This document shows positions 7,305 to 15,900 of a stretch of DNA of 17,040 bases, one piece after another. The stretch is from Planctomycetia bacterium. GTDB lineage: Bacteria > Planctomycetota > Planctomycetia > Gemmatales > Gemmataceae. The notes below the pieces were generated by a model. It saw only the letters and a list, made by a program, of their open reading frames with translations, was not told the origin of the DNA and did not search any database. The position numbers and the translations under genes are program-made. The stretch is from contig JAKEEV010001219.1 in the NCBI GenBank assembly GCA_022616395.1, positions 1-17,040 of the forward strand, given 5' to 3'. Position 1 is the first letter of the stretch. Each line of letters starts with the position of its first letter.

Positions 7305-7613
7305 TCACAGCGTTTCGACATCCCGCTCGATGATAAGGATCTCTTCTTGGCGGAGGTCGCGCTTGAGTTCCTCCTTGAGTTGCCGGAGGAACCGTCGTGC
7401 GACCCGCTGGTTCGACGCGACGACACGGAAGATGACGATCTCGTCCCGGTATATCACGCCGGCCATCTGCCAGTATCCTTCATTTGGTTGCGGGAAGAAC
7501 GTGACTCCGCCGAACTGCTCGAGGAGCCGCACCCGGAGAGCGGGGATGACGGCTGGGTCGAACGGCACGCCATCGTTGTCGGCCAACGGCAAGAACAACT
7601 CATTTTCTTTCAC
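7305..7613 (-). CDS. Small conserved-looking hypothetical protein (102 aa), second of an overlapping pair
   Basis: I do not recognise a named function. The protein is soluble, with no signal peptide or membrane helix. It begins MKENELFLPLADNDGVPF and has a central FGGVTFFPQPNEGYWQMAG followed by VIYRDEIVIFRVVA. It ends in a charged helix (RRFLRQLKEELKRDLRQ) and a beta-strand EEILIIERDVETL. The pattern of a small alpha/beta protein with an FGG-T and G-Y-W core resembles a group of short bacterial proteins of unknown role. The start is GTG at 7613, preceded by GGAGGGAG (7623-7630) nine bases upstream, and overlaps the end of the 71-residue gene by 14 bases, implying coupled translation. It precedes glnS by 55 bases. 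Confidence 0.75.
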   Translation of the reverse strand: MKENELFLPLADNDGVPFDPAVIPALRVRLLEQFGGVTFFPQPNEGYWQMAGVIYRDEIVIFRVVASNQRVARRFLRQLKEELKRDLRQEEILIIERDVETL

Positions 7614-7815
7614 CGGTGGTGGCTCCCTCCAGGCCCGGTGGGGCGTTCTCGCTCGTCACTTCCGTGAATCGGACCCCCGCCTCGCGGAGCGCGGCCACAG
7701 CCTCCTCGGAAATCACGTAGATGTCTCCGGGCAGCATCATTCCGGGCGAATGGCGCATCAGAATTGGGACCGCCTTCAACTCTTCCTTGGCGGTGAATCG
7801 GACTGCGATCTTCAT
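7600..7815 (-). CDS. Small hypothetical protein (71 aa), first of an overlapping pair
   Basis: The product starts MKIAVRFTAKEELKAVPILM and continues with RHSPGMMLPGDIYVISEEAV, an AALREAGVRFTEV helix-strand unit and a polar tail. I cannot name a family with certainty, but the text is well structured: a beta-strand, a helix, the RHSPGMMLP turn, then strand-helix-strand. The ATG at 7815 is preferred to an upstream frame reaching 7917, whose extra residues are basic and would overlap gltX. The gap from gltX is 98 bases. The tight overlap with the next gene resembles the arrangement of toxin-antitoxin or two-subunit pairs, though no toxin motif is visible. Confidence 0.7.
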   Translation of the reverse strand: MKIAVRFTAKEELKAVPILMRHSPGMMLPGDIYVISEEAVAALREAGVRFTEVTSENAPPGLEGATTGERK

Positions 7816-7913
7816 TGCACGCTCCCTTGTCTTCGGACGAACCCGCCACCGGGCCTGATTATTCCCATCATACCGCACCTGCCATCGGGCGCGCAGAGCG
7901 ATCAGGCAGCCGA

Positions 7914-9506
7914 TCACGACCGGGCCAGCGAGACTACGGTCAGCGCCCGGTCGATGCGGGCGAGGCAGCGGTCGCGGCCGAGAAGGGCGAGCGTGTCGTA
8001 GGCGCTGAACCCGACCTCGCGGCCGGTCGTTGCGACCCGCAACACCTGGCTGAGTGGCCCGGCTTTCGCGCCTTCGGTCTGCGCGAGTGCCTCCGTCGCG
8101 GCCTTCAGGGTGTCGTGGGTGAACGGCTCCGCGCCTGCGACCACCGCTCGCAGTTTCGTCAGCACCTCGGCGAGTGATGGAACAGCCGCAGCCTTCTTAT
8201 ATGCATCCTTGACACCCTTCTCGGCGAGCGCTGGGTCGAAATCGATCTGCTCATCCGCGAGGAACAGGTAGTCGTATTCGAGGATGTCGCCCGCGACGGT
8301 CATTCGCGGCCCGGCGGCCTCCACCACGCGCGTGACGAACGGCCGCTCTGCGTTCGCGTCGGGCACGAGACCCGCACGCACGAGGAACGACAGCACCATC
8401 TCGACTTTCTGCGCGTTCGGCAGCGCCTGCATGTACCGCGCCTGGAACGCGAAGAGCTTCTTCACGTCGAGGCTGGCCGAATCTTTGTTGACGCGCTTGA
8501 AGTCGAACAGTTCCGTCATCTCCGCGAGAGTGAAATCCTCTCGGTTGTTTTCGAGTGCCCAGCCGAGGAGCACCAGATAGTTCAAGAGCGCTGCGGGCAA
8601 GTATCCCACTTGCTTGTAGAAGTCGATCAGTACCGGGTTGAACGACTCCGGGGCCGCGGCCACGCCAATGCGGTCGGCGATCGCCTTCGCGTGCAGGTAA
8701 ACCTTCTTGAAGTCGTCGTTCTTGAGATACTGCGGAATCTTCCGCTTGCTGAGCTTGTTCTTGCTGCCCGGCTCGGCAACGTAAGGCAGGTGCGCGTACT
8801 CCGGCCGCGGGTAGCCAAGTCCCTCCAGCATGAAGATTTGCCGCGGAGTATTGGACAGATGCTCCACCGCCCGGATCACGTGCGTGATCTTCATGTCGAA
8901 GTCATCGACCACGTTGGCGAGGTTGTACGTCACCGTGCCGTCCGAGCGCTGAATGACAATGTCCTGCTCGCCGGCCCACGGAAACTCCATGTCCTTGCAC
9001 ACATGGTCGTGGAACTGACACACGCCCTCGCGCGGCATCTTCAGCTTCACCGCCCCGGTGCGCCCCTCGGCCTCGAACCGCTTGCGATCGGCGTCGGTCT
9101 CCGCCATCCAGCGGCGGCTGTAAATCTTCGGCCGCTTCTCCTTCTCGGCCGCCTCCATCTCGGCCTTTGTCTCCTCCGGGCGCGCATAGTCCCAGTATGC
9201 CAGCCCCTTGTCGAGCAGTTGGCGCACCGCCTCCTGATAGCGGGCCAGTTTCTGCGACTGGTAGTACGGTCCGTATGGTCCGCCCACTTCCGGCCCTTCG
9301 TCCCAGTCGAGGCCGAGCCATTTGAACCCGTCGAGAATTGGTTGCAGCGCTTCGGGCTGGTTGCGGCCCTGGTCGGTGTCGTCGATGCGCAGGATGAACT
9401 GACCGCCGTTCTTGCGGGCGAAAAGCCAGTTGAACAGTGCCGTCCGAACGCCGCCGATGTGAAGGTAGCCGGTCGGGCTGGGTGCGAATCGCGTGCGAAC
9501 CGTCAT
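7914..9506 (-). CDS. gltX: Glutamyl-tRNA synthetase, divergent with an insertion after KMSKS
   Basis: This is a 530-residue class I synthetase for tRNA-Glu. The HIGH-type motif is at 16-19 in FAPSPTGYLHIGGVRTALFN, followed by LRIDDTD (usually RIEDTD). KLSKR is at 251-255 and YLPAALLNYLVLLGW at 302-316. Several signatures deviate. The usual RGEDHLSNTPRQI reads RAVEHLSNTPRQI (212-224). The region after GLAYWDYARPEE lacks the Cys residues of zinc-containing GluRS. About 33 extra residues lie between KLSKR and YLPAALL (the usual distance is about 13). The anticodon-binding helical domain follows. The ATG at 9506 has GGAGGAAG upstream; the longer frame to 9548 adds an unrelated tail. It is the first gene of the leftward synthetase unit. 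Function as GluRS is likely, since it is the only gltX-like gene visible and lies with glnS. Confidence 0.93.
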   Translation of the reverse strand: MTVRTRFAPSPTGYLHIGGVRTALFNWLFARKNGGQFILRIDDTDQGRNQPEALQPILDGFKWLGLDWDEGPEVGGPYGPYYQSQKLARYQEAVRQLLDKGLAYWDYARPEETKAEMEAAEKEKRPKIYSRRWMAETDADRKRFEAEGRTGAVKLKMPREGVCQFHDHVCKDMEFPWAGEQDIVIQRSDGTVTYNLANVVDDFDMKITHVIRAVEHLSNTPRQIFMLEGLGYPRPEYAHLPYVAEPGSKNKLSKRKIPQYLKNDDFKKVYLHAKAIADRIGVAAAPESFNPVLIDFYKQVGYLPAALLNYLVLLGWALENNREDFTLAEMTELFDFKRVNKDSASLDVKKLFAFQARYMQALPNAQKVEMVLSFLVRAGLVPDANAERPFVTRVVEAAGPRMTVAGDILEYDYLFLADEQIDFDPALAEKGVKDAYKKAAAVPSLAEVLTKLRAVVAGAEPFTHDTLKAATEALAQTEGAKAGPLSQVLRVATTGREVGFSAYDTLALLGRDRCLARIDRALTVVSLARS

Positions 9507-9856
9507 CCGTGGTCTTCCTCCGCGCCGGGGGAGTGGCTCGGACTGCAAAGGTGTGGTGGGCCATGCCGTCCACTGAGAGGAAGGACGCGCGAAACCCGGT
9601 ATTGGTTCGAGTTGTCGGGTCGCGCCCGGCCCGAGTAGTTCAACAGAGTACCGAACTCTTATCCTACAGCGGGAGAACCGGAGTTCCAGTTTGGTTCTGC
9701 CCGACTATCCCGGCTCATCGGTCTTTGCCTGCTGTCGAGACACCACTCACATTCCCCCACCGCTATCAAGCATTTGCTGAAATGAGCTGCCCGGAGCAGC
9801 GTCTTGACTGTATTAGTGGATGCATACAACGTGACAACTTTGAGGCCCGGCGTGTC
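9507..9856. promoter_or_regulatory. 350-bp divergent intergenic region between gltX and the GntR operon
   Basis: No gene is visible in these 350 bases. They must hold the leftward gltX promoter and the rightward transporter-operon promoter. On the right side, TTGACT (9804-9809) and TACAAC (9825-9830), 15 bases apart, form a weak sigma70-like pair ending 27 bases before the GntR start. No confident gltX promoter was found. Confidence 0.35.
9809..9828 (+). promoter_or_regulatory. Inverted repeat TGTAT-N10-ATACA, candidate GntR operator
   Basis: TGTAT (9809-9813) and ATACA (9824-9828) are perfect inverted arms with a 10-base spacer, lying between the -35-like and -10-like elements upstream of the GntR gene. 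Short-spaced TA-containing inverted repeats overlapping their own promoter are typical YtrA-type autoregulatory sites, so repression of the operon by its first gene is inferred. Confidence 0.35.
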
Positions 9857-10243
9857 ATGGACATCCACATCTCGCCGCACGACGGCGTTCCGATCTACCT
9901 GCAGATTGTCAATCAGGTGAAACACCTGGTCGCGACGGGCCGGCTTGCGCCCGGCGAGGAACTGCCGGCCATCCGGGTTCTCGCCGAGCAACTGGTGGTT
10001 AACCCGAACACCGTTGCGCGCGCTTATCGCGAACTGGAGATCGCCGGTGTGGTCGAGAAGCGGCGCACGGCCGGTACCTACGTCTCGGATGCCGGTTCGC
10101 GGATGGCCCGGCGCGAGCGACTGAAGATCGTCACCGAGCGGATCGACGCTCTACTCGTCGAGGCCCGGCACCTCGGCATTGGCACAGAGGAAGTGATCGA
10201 ACTCCTCCGCGAGCGCGACGAAATCCTGCAACCGAACTCTTGA
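9857..10243 (+). CDS. GntR-family transcriptional regulator, YtrA subfamily
   Basis: This 128-residue protein has an N-terminal winged helix (about residues 10-78) with the GntR signature: PIYLQIVNQVKHLVATGRL, LPAIRVLAEQLVVNPNTVARAYRELE and KRRTAGTYV. The C-terminal part is a short helical tail (about 80-128), the mark of the YtrA subfamily, which lacks a large effector domain. YtrA-type repressors usually control the ABC transporter genes that follow them, as here: the ATPase begins 14 bases after this stop. The ATG at 9857 was chosen because upstream residues in the same open frame show no domain. The inducer is unknown; in relatives, cell-envelope stress is often involved. Confidence 0.92.
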   Translation: MDIHISPHDGVPIYLQIVNQVKHLVATGRLAPGEELPAIRVLAEQLVVNPNTVARAYRELEIAGVVEKRRTAGTYVSDAGSRMARRERLKIVTERIDALLVEARHLGIGTEEVIELLRERDEILQPNS

Positions 10244-10257
10244 GGAGGGGTAACCCA

Positions 10258-11184
10258 ATGGTCGCTGTCCATTCCGAGTTCAATGGCAACGTGATCGAGG
10301 TCGCGGGGCTGACCCGTCGGTTCGGAGCGAAGGCCGCACTGGTCGAGGTGCGCTTGAGCGTGCCTCGAGGAACAGTCTTCGGACTCGTCGGAGTCAACGG
10401 AGCCGGCAAGACAACCCTCATCAAGCACGTTTTGGGGTTACTCAAGGCCGCGACCGGATCGGTTCGGGTGTTTGGACAAGACCCAGCGGCCGATCCGGCC
10501 GGTGTGTTGGTCCGAGTTGGATACCTCTCTGAAGAGCCGGAGTTGCCTGGGTGGATGCGCGTGGGCGAGTTGCTTCGCTACACTCGCGCGTTCTACCCGA
10601 ACTGGGATCCAAAGTTCGCCGAGGAACTCCGTCAGTCGTTCACCATCGACCCGACCGCGAAGGTGAAGCACCTCTCGAAGGGACAACGGGCGCGGGTGGG
10701 GTTGGTGCTCGCCCTCGCTCACCGGCCGGAACTCCTGGTTCTGGACGAGCCATCGAGCGGACTCGATCCGATTGTCCGTCGCGACATTCTCGGCGCCATC
10801 ATCCGAACCATCGCGGAGGAAGGCCGGACGGTGCTGTTCTCTTCTCACCTGCTCCACGAGGTCGAGCGGGTGGCCGACCGGGTGGCTCTGATCGATCACG
10901 GCCGGGTCGTCTTCAGTGGAGCACTCGACAACATCAAGGAAACTCATCACCGGCTCACGCTTCGCTTTCCTGAACCCCGGCCGCACCCACCTGCTCTTGC
11001 CGGGGCACTGACATGGGAAGGGCACGGGATGGAATGGGCTGCCGTGTGCGCTGGGCAACTTGACGAACTGAAAAACGCGGTCGATGCCTGCGGGGCACAG
11101 GTCGTTGAGCAACGAGTTCCGTCGCTCGACGAGATTTTCGTCGCTCGCGTGGGGCCGAAGTGTTCCGAACGAGTGAAGGAGTAA
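10258..11184 (+). CDS. ABC transporter ATP-binding protein (YtrB-like)
   Basis: This is a 308-residue ATPase. Walker A is GVNGAGKTT (45-53), and the signature LSKGQ is at 139-143. Walker B is LLVLDEP (159-165) with SGLDP after it, and the H-loop is H197 in FSSHLLHEVERVADRV. The Q-loop region reads YLSEEPELPGWM, with Glu where Gln is usual, as in other YtrB/CcmA-like ATPases. The FYPNWD segment (112-117) is typical of that group. The ATG has GAGGAGGGG (10242-10250) seven bases upstream, which overlaps the GntR stop; an in-frame TTG at 10240 is less likely. The permease follows after three bases. Together they should form an ABC-2-type exporter or membrane-stress transporter; its substrate cannot be read from the sequence. 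Confidence 0.95.
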   Translation: MVAVHSEFNGNVIEVAGLTRRFGAKAALVEVRLSVPRGTVFGLVGVNGAGKTTLIKHVLGLLKAATGSVRVFGQDPAADPAGVLVRVGYLSEEPELPGWMRVGELLRYTRAFYPNWDPKFAEELRQSFTIDPTAKVKHLSKGQRARVGLVLALAHRPELLVLDEPSSGLDPIVRRDILGAIIRTIAEEGRTVLFSSHLLHEVERVADRVALIDHGRVVFSGALDNIKETHHRLTLRFPEPRPHPPALAGALTWEGHGMEWAAVCAGQLDELKNAVDACGAQVVEQRVPSLDEIFVARVGPKCSERVKE

Positions 11185-11187
11185 GCC

Positions 11188-12810
11188 ATGCACTCGCCCG
11201 CTGTGGCGTTGACCTGGGAGTTCTGGGGGCGGCACCGGTTGGGGCTGTCCGCGGTCGGGGCGCTGGTCCTGACGTTCGCGGTTGGGTGTGCCTTCGCGCC
11301 GTTGACTGCCAACCTCGCCGCCATCAACTCAATGTGGTTCATCATTGGGCTGTGCTATGTGATCGGCGTCTTCGCCTACGGGTTCGACGGGCGACTGGAG
11401 TCAGCCGAGTCCGGGTTCCCCGCCCGGCTGTTCCTGTTGCCGGTCCGAACCTGGGTACTGGTCGGCTGGCCGATGCTTCAAGGGGTGATCGTCGCCGTGC
11501 TTCTGTGGCTTGGGTGGAGCTACTTCGTTCTTCGACCGTCCGGGATCGAGACTCCGCTGTGGTGGTCGGTCATGCTGGCGGCAGTGGTCGCGGTGAGTCA
11601 AGCGATTGTCTGGCTGCCGTTCGGCCTCCCCTGGCTTCGCTTGCTTGTCGCGATCCCGGTTCTCACGGCTCTCGTTCGAGCACCGGCATTCCTCGCGCTG
11701 GCGGGTGAACGGTTCACACTCCCAGAGACTCAGAACAGCGTCTTGAGCGCGTTCGCGGCAGCCCTGATCCCGCTTGCGTTCCTCGTCGCGTGGGCCGGAG
11801 TGAGTCGCGCACGTCGGGGCGATAACCCGGACTGGCTCCAGGCTTGGCGATCTGTTCGCCTGGTTGCACGACCTCAGCGCGATGCTCGGCCGTTTTCGTC
11901 GGCGATGTGGGCCCAGATCTGGTATGAGTGGCGAGTTCGCGGGTTCGGATTCGTCGTCATCGTCGTATTCATCCTGGCAGTGCTCATAGCGCTGGGAGCC
12001 TTGCTGGAACGCGACCCCTCCAAACAGACGAACTTCGGCGTGATGCTCCTGTTGTCTCCAATGCTGCTCGCTCCGTTCTGGTCCGCGTTCGCGGGGACGG
12101 CGGGGGTGACAGACCGATCAGCGCGTCTGTCCGCGTTCGCGGCCACGCGCCCTCTGAGCAACTCCGCATTGGTTGTCGCGAAGTTCCGGGCGATGGGATT
12201 GACAGCGATTGCGGCTGGAGTCATCGTCCTCGTGGTGTTTCCAGCCTGGATGGTCTACACCGGCGGTTACCGCGAGTTGGGGCCAGTGTGGGACGGCGTT
12301 GTCGCGAAGTATGGCACCGCCCGCGCGGTCGGCTTCTGCATCCTGTTCGTTGTCAGCGTGGTTGTACTCCCCTGGCGGATGTTGGTGGTGGGTATGTGGG
12401 CCGGGCTGACCGGGCGCGCCTGGGTGCCCGTTATCTATCCGCTCGTGGTTGGAATCCTGGGACTCCAGTTGGTACACGAGTGGATCACGTGGAACGCGGA
12501 CCCGGCTCGGCGGGAACGGATTCTCGACGTGCTCCCCTGGGCGGCAGGATGCGCGGTTGTGTTGAAGTTCCTTGTCTCGTGGTGGGCGCTCGCGGCGTTG
12601 GTCCTGCGTGGAGAATTGGGAACCAACACGATAATGAAGTTACTCGGCGCCTGGATCCTGATCGCGGCGAGCCTCTTCATCGTATTGGTTTGGCTCATCC
12701 CATCAGAGCTTGTGCCCCTCTACGGCTTGGCCCTCGGTGTTGTCCTGTTCGTGCCACTGGCTCGGCTCGCGGTTGCACCACTGGCCCTGGCCTGGAACCG
12801 GCACCGCTAG
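11188..12810 (+). CDS. ABC-2-like multi-spanning membrane protein (permease partner)
   Basis: The protein has 540 residues and is strongly hydrophobic. It has about a dozen segments of helix length, for example around SAVGALVLTFAVGCAFAPLT, SMWFIIGLCYVIGVFAYGF and WSVMLAAVVAVSQAIVWLPF. A second half starts after a soluble stretch near residue 230 (FVVIVVFILAVLIALGALL and following). The two similar halves suggest two six-helix units fused in one chain. It has no ATPase motif and relies on the preceding gene. The ATG is preceded by AAGGAG six bases upstream and lies three bases after the ATPase stop, so the operon is compact. The assignment rests on hydrophobicity and context; I see no specific transporter signature. 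Confidence 0.85.
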   Translation: MHSPAVALTWEFWGRHRLGLSAVGALVLTFAVGCAFAPLTANLAAINSMWFIIGLCYVIGVFAYGFDGRLESAESGFPARLFLLPVRTWVLVGWPMLQGVIVAVLLWLGWSYFVLRPSGIETPLWWSVMLAAVVAVSQAIVWLPFGLPWLRLLVAIPVLTALVRAPAFLALAGERFTLPETQNSVLSAFAAALIPLAFLVAWAGVSRARRGDNPDWLQAWRSVRLVARPQRDARPFSSAMWAQIWYEWRVRGFGFVVIVVFILAVLIALGALLERDPSKQTNFGVMLLLSPMLLAPFWSAFAGTAGVTDRSARLSAFAATRPLSNSALVVAKFRAMGLTAIAAGVIVLVVFPAWMVYTGGYRELGPVWDGVVAKYGTARAVGFCILFVVSVVVLPWRMLVVGMWAGLTGRAWVPVIYPLVVGILGLQLVHEWITWNADPARRERILDVLPWAAGCAVVLKFLVSWWALAALVLRGELGTNTIMKLLGAWILIAASLFIVLVWLIPSELVPLYGLALGVVLFVPLARLAVAPLALAWNRHR

Positions 12811-12920
12811 GATCCCTCTGCTTGATACGAGGAGAGTCGTGAGCGAATCGCGGATTCCCGGTGGACGCGGGCGGGTCGGTCGCAGGTATACTCATACCCG
12901 CACTCGCATGGGGAGTCGCC
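12811..12920 (+). promoter_or_regulatory. Gap before the kinase gene with TATACT -10-like element inside a small hairpin
   Basis: TATACT at 12887-12892 matches the -10 consensus at five of six positions and lies 28 bases before the kinase ATG. It is embedded in GGTAT-ACTC-ATACC (12885-12898), a perfect 5-bp inverted repeat. No good -35 hexamer sits 17 bases upstream. This suggests the kinase has its own promoter, perhaps with regulator access to the repeat. Confidence 0.35.
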
Positions 12921-15900
12921 ATGACCGATTCATCCGCCGACCGCAATCCGCTCGAGCGACTTGCTGAGGACTTCATCGCTCGGTTCCGGCACGGCCAGCG
13001 CCCCTCGCTAACCGAGTACACTCAACAACACCCCGAACTGGCCGAGCAGATTCGTGAACTATTTCCGGCTCTGGTCGAACTCGAACAGTTCAAGCCGGCC
13101 ACGAGCGACTCAAGCACTCACCCACAAACTCAAAACCTTCAGGAGCAGTTGGGGGAGTTCCGGATTCTCCGCAGAATCGGCGAGGGCGGAATGGGGGTGG
13201 TCTACGAGGCCGTGCAAGACCCACTTGGCCGGCATGTGGCCTTGAAGGTTCTTTCAGCGGGAACCATCACCGATTCCAAACGCCTCGACCGGTTCCGGCG
13301 CGAAGCTCGAGCCGCCGCGACTCTGCACCACACGAATATTGTTCCGGTGTTCGGCACCGGAGAAGCGAACGGTCAGCATTACTACGCCATGCAGTTCATC
13401 CGCGGGCAAGGGCTGGATGCCGTCATCCAGGAACTGCGCCGACTGCGAACCGGTGAGGGGGCATTGAGTGATGTTGGCCGGGGATTCACTGGAGGAGTGT
13501 TCGCGGCTCGTGGGCAGCCTCAAGTTCAGGATGAAGCGACTCAGACGTTCGATGCATCCCCATCGACCGCGATTCATCACTCCGCAACTCCCATCTCCGA
13601 TTTACCCTCCGCAAGCCCTCCTCCAACAGCCAACTCGTCTGCTTCGTTGTCTGGAGTCGGGTGGGATTACTGGCGGGGAGTCGCCCGGCTTGTGGCTCAG
13701 GTGGCTGACGCACTCGCTCACGCGCACGCGCAAGGAATCACGCACCGCGACATCAAACCGTCGAATCTGCTTCTGGATGCGAACGGGACAGTGTGGGTGA
13801 CCGACTTCGGGCTGGCGAAGGGATCGGAGGACGCGGACATCACTCGAGCCGGGGATATTGTCGGCACACTGCGTTACATGGCACCCGAGCGCTTCGACGG
13901 GAAGGGTGACCACCGGGCCGACATCTACGCTCTGGGGCTGACGCTTTATGAACTGCTGACTCTGAAGCCGGCGTTCGAGGCTCCCACACGCGAACAACTC
14001 ATCGAACAGGCGGTGAGGGGGCAGTTCCCGGCTCCTCGGAAGCTGGACAAGCGAATCCCGCGCGACCTGGAGACGGTCGTGCTGAAGGCGGCCGCGAAGA
14101 ACCCGGATCAGCGGTATCAGAGCGCTTCAGAACTGGCGGCGGACCTGCGTCGGTTCATCGAGGATCGGCCGGTACTCGCTCGGCGCGCGAGCAGCATCGA
14201 GCGAGCGTGGCGCTGGTGCCGCCGAAATCCGGTGGTCGCGGCTCTCTCTGGTGCGGTCCTCACGCTGTTGGTTGTGCTTGCGGTTGGTTCGCTCGGCTTC
14301 GCGATCTGGCGCGGACAGCAGTTGGAAAAAACTGAGCAAGCGCGCAAGGACGCCACCGACGCACGCAACGACGCGCTGGAACGTCTTCGCGAATCCTATT
14401 TCAGGGAGGCGCAAGCCAACCGCTGGAGCGGCCGACCGGGTCGGCGGTTCGACAGCCTTGTGGCTCTCTCGAAAGCCGCTGCGACTCCCTCAGAGAAGTC
14501 GCCCTCACTCCTGGAACTGCGCAATGAAGCGATTGCGTGTCTGACCCTCGCGGACATCAGCAAACCGATCTGGACGGCGGAGTTGTCCAGCACCGGAGCA
14601 ATGGCGATGAACCCGGACTTCCAACACTACGCGACCTGGAGCCGGGAAGAAGGGATGCTCTCTGTTCGCCGATGCTCGGATCACTCAGTCGCGGCTCAGT
14701 TCCCGGTTCTCAAGGATTCGATCTGGCCTGTGGCCTTCAGTCCCGACGGCCGATACCTCGCCTTCGCGTCCCGCGGGAGCGTCCCGGACAACCCCGCTGC
14801 GGGCAAACGCGCTCGTCTGGATGTGTGGGACTGGAAAGAGCGCGTGTTGGTATTGGCGGCCACGAACGCACCTGCTGACACCAATCGGATCACGTTCAGT
14901 CCCGACAGCTCGCGGCTGATCGTGAGTTGGCAACCCGGCAAAGTAGTCGCCTACAACCTCCCGGACAAGCAACCGAAGGCTTTCCCGGTAAGTGGAGTTG
15001 TCAGTGCGTTCCACCCCGACGGGACCAAGGTCGCGGTGCTGGACGGCAAGTCCGTGTTGATCTGTGACGCCTGGACGGGGCGTGCGATTTCCCAACCCCT
15101 GGTGCCTTCGAGTGCCCCACTACTCTCGGTGAACTGGAGCCCGAACGGGCAGTTGATGGCACTCGGTTGCGCCAACATGCGTGCCTACATCTATGATGCG
15201 ACGACCGGCGCTTTGCGCTCTCAACTTGACGGCCATCAGGCCGAAGTGTCCGGAGTGTTCTTCAGTCCGGATGGATCGTTGATGGTCAGTTGCGACTACA
15301 ACTCCGCCACCCGAATCTGGAGTCCGAACAGCGGTCGGCTTCTCCTCACGACTACCGGCGGGGCGCTCGGTTTCTCGCCCGATGGTACCCGACTGAGTTA
15401 CGTCTTCGGCTCACAGGCAGGGGTGTGGAGGGTGGATTACGGTCGCGAGTATCGAGAGTTCTGGGGGCATACGTGCTTCAAAGGTCCGGGCAGTGTGCGA
15501 TGGGTCGCCGGGGAGCGACTGATTGCATCCTCCGGTGATGACGGAACCCGTCTGTGGGACCCGGAGACGGGCAAACAGATCGGATTGCTCCCGGTGAATG
15601 GAAACACTCTCCAGTTGAGCCCCAACGAATCGTCCTGGTACTCCGCGGGTCCGTCAGGATATTACCGCTGGCCCGTCGACCAGCGCGCGAAGGAGAATCG
15701 ACTTCGGATCGGACCTCCCGAAGCACTCCACGAAACAGCTCGTCACGGAGTCAACGGGCTTGATGTGAGCCGGGACGGTCAGTTTCTCGTCATGTGGGAC
15801 CGTCCGCGGGGGCAAGTCATTGTGCGATCCACGACCAACCCCACCCAACAGAAGACGTTCTCGGGTTTCCGGGAACTCTCGGGAGCACGCATCAGCCCGG

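Noticed and set aside
7250..7426. N-terminal extension of glnS by 59 codons
   Set aside because: It overlaps the 102-residue gene, is low-complexity Ser/Arg, and the ATG at 7249 gives a normal-length GlnRS.
7853..7906. GCCTGAT/ATCAGGC inverted repeat between gltX and the small gene
   Set aside because: The arms are seven bases with about 40 bases between them and no T tract, so it is not a convincing hairpin or operator.
9437..9856. Extension of the GntR gene by 140 codons upstream
   Set aside because: The extra residues resemble no domain, overlap gltX, and the ATG at 9857 starts directly at the YtrA-type winged helix.
11928..12842. 304-codon frame overlapping the ABC membrane protein in another frame
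   Set aside because: Its composition is Arg/Gly/Ser-rich with no domain; the overlapping hydrophobic frame continues a coherent membrane protein.
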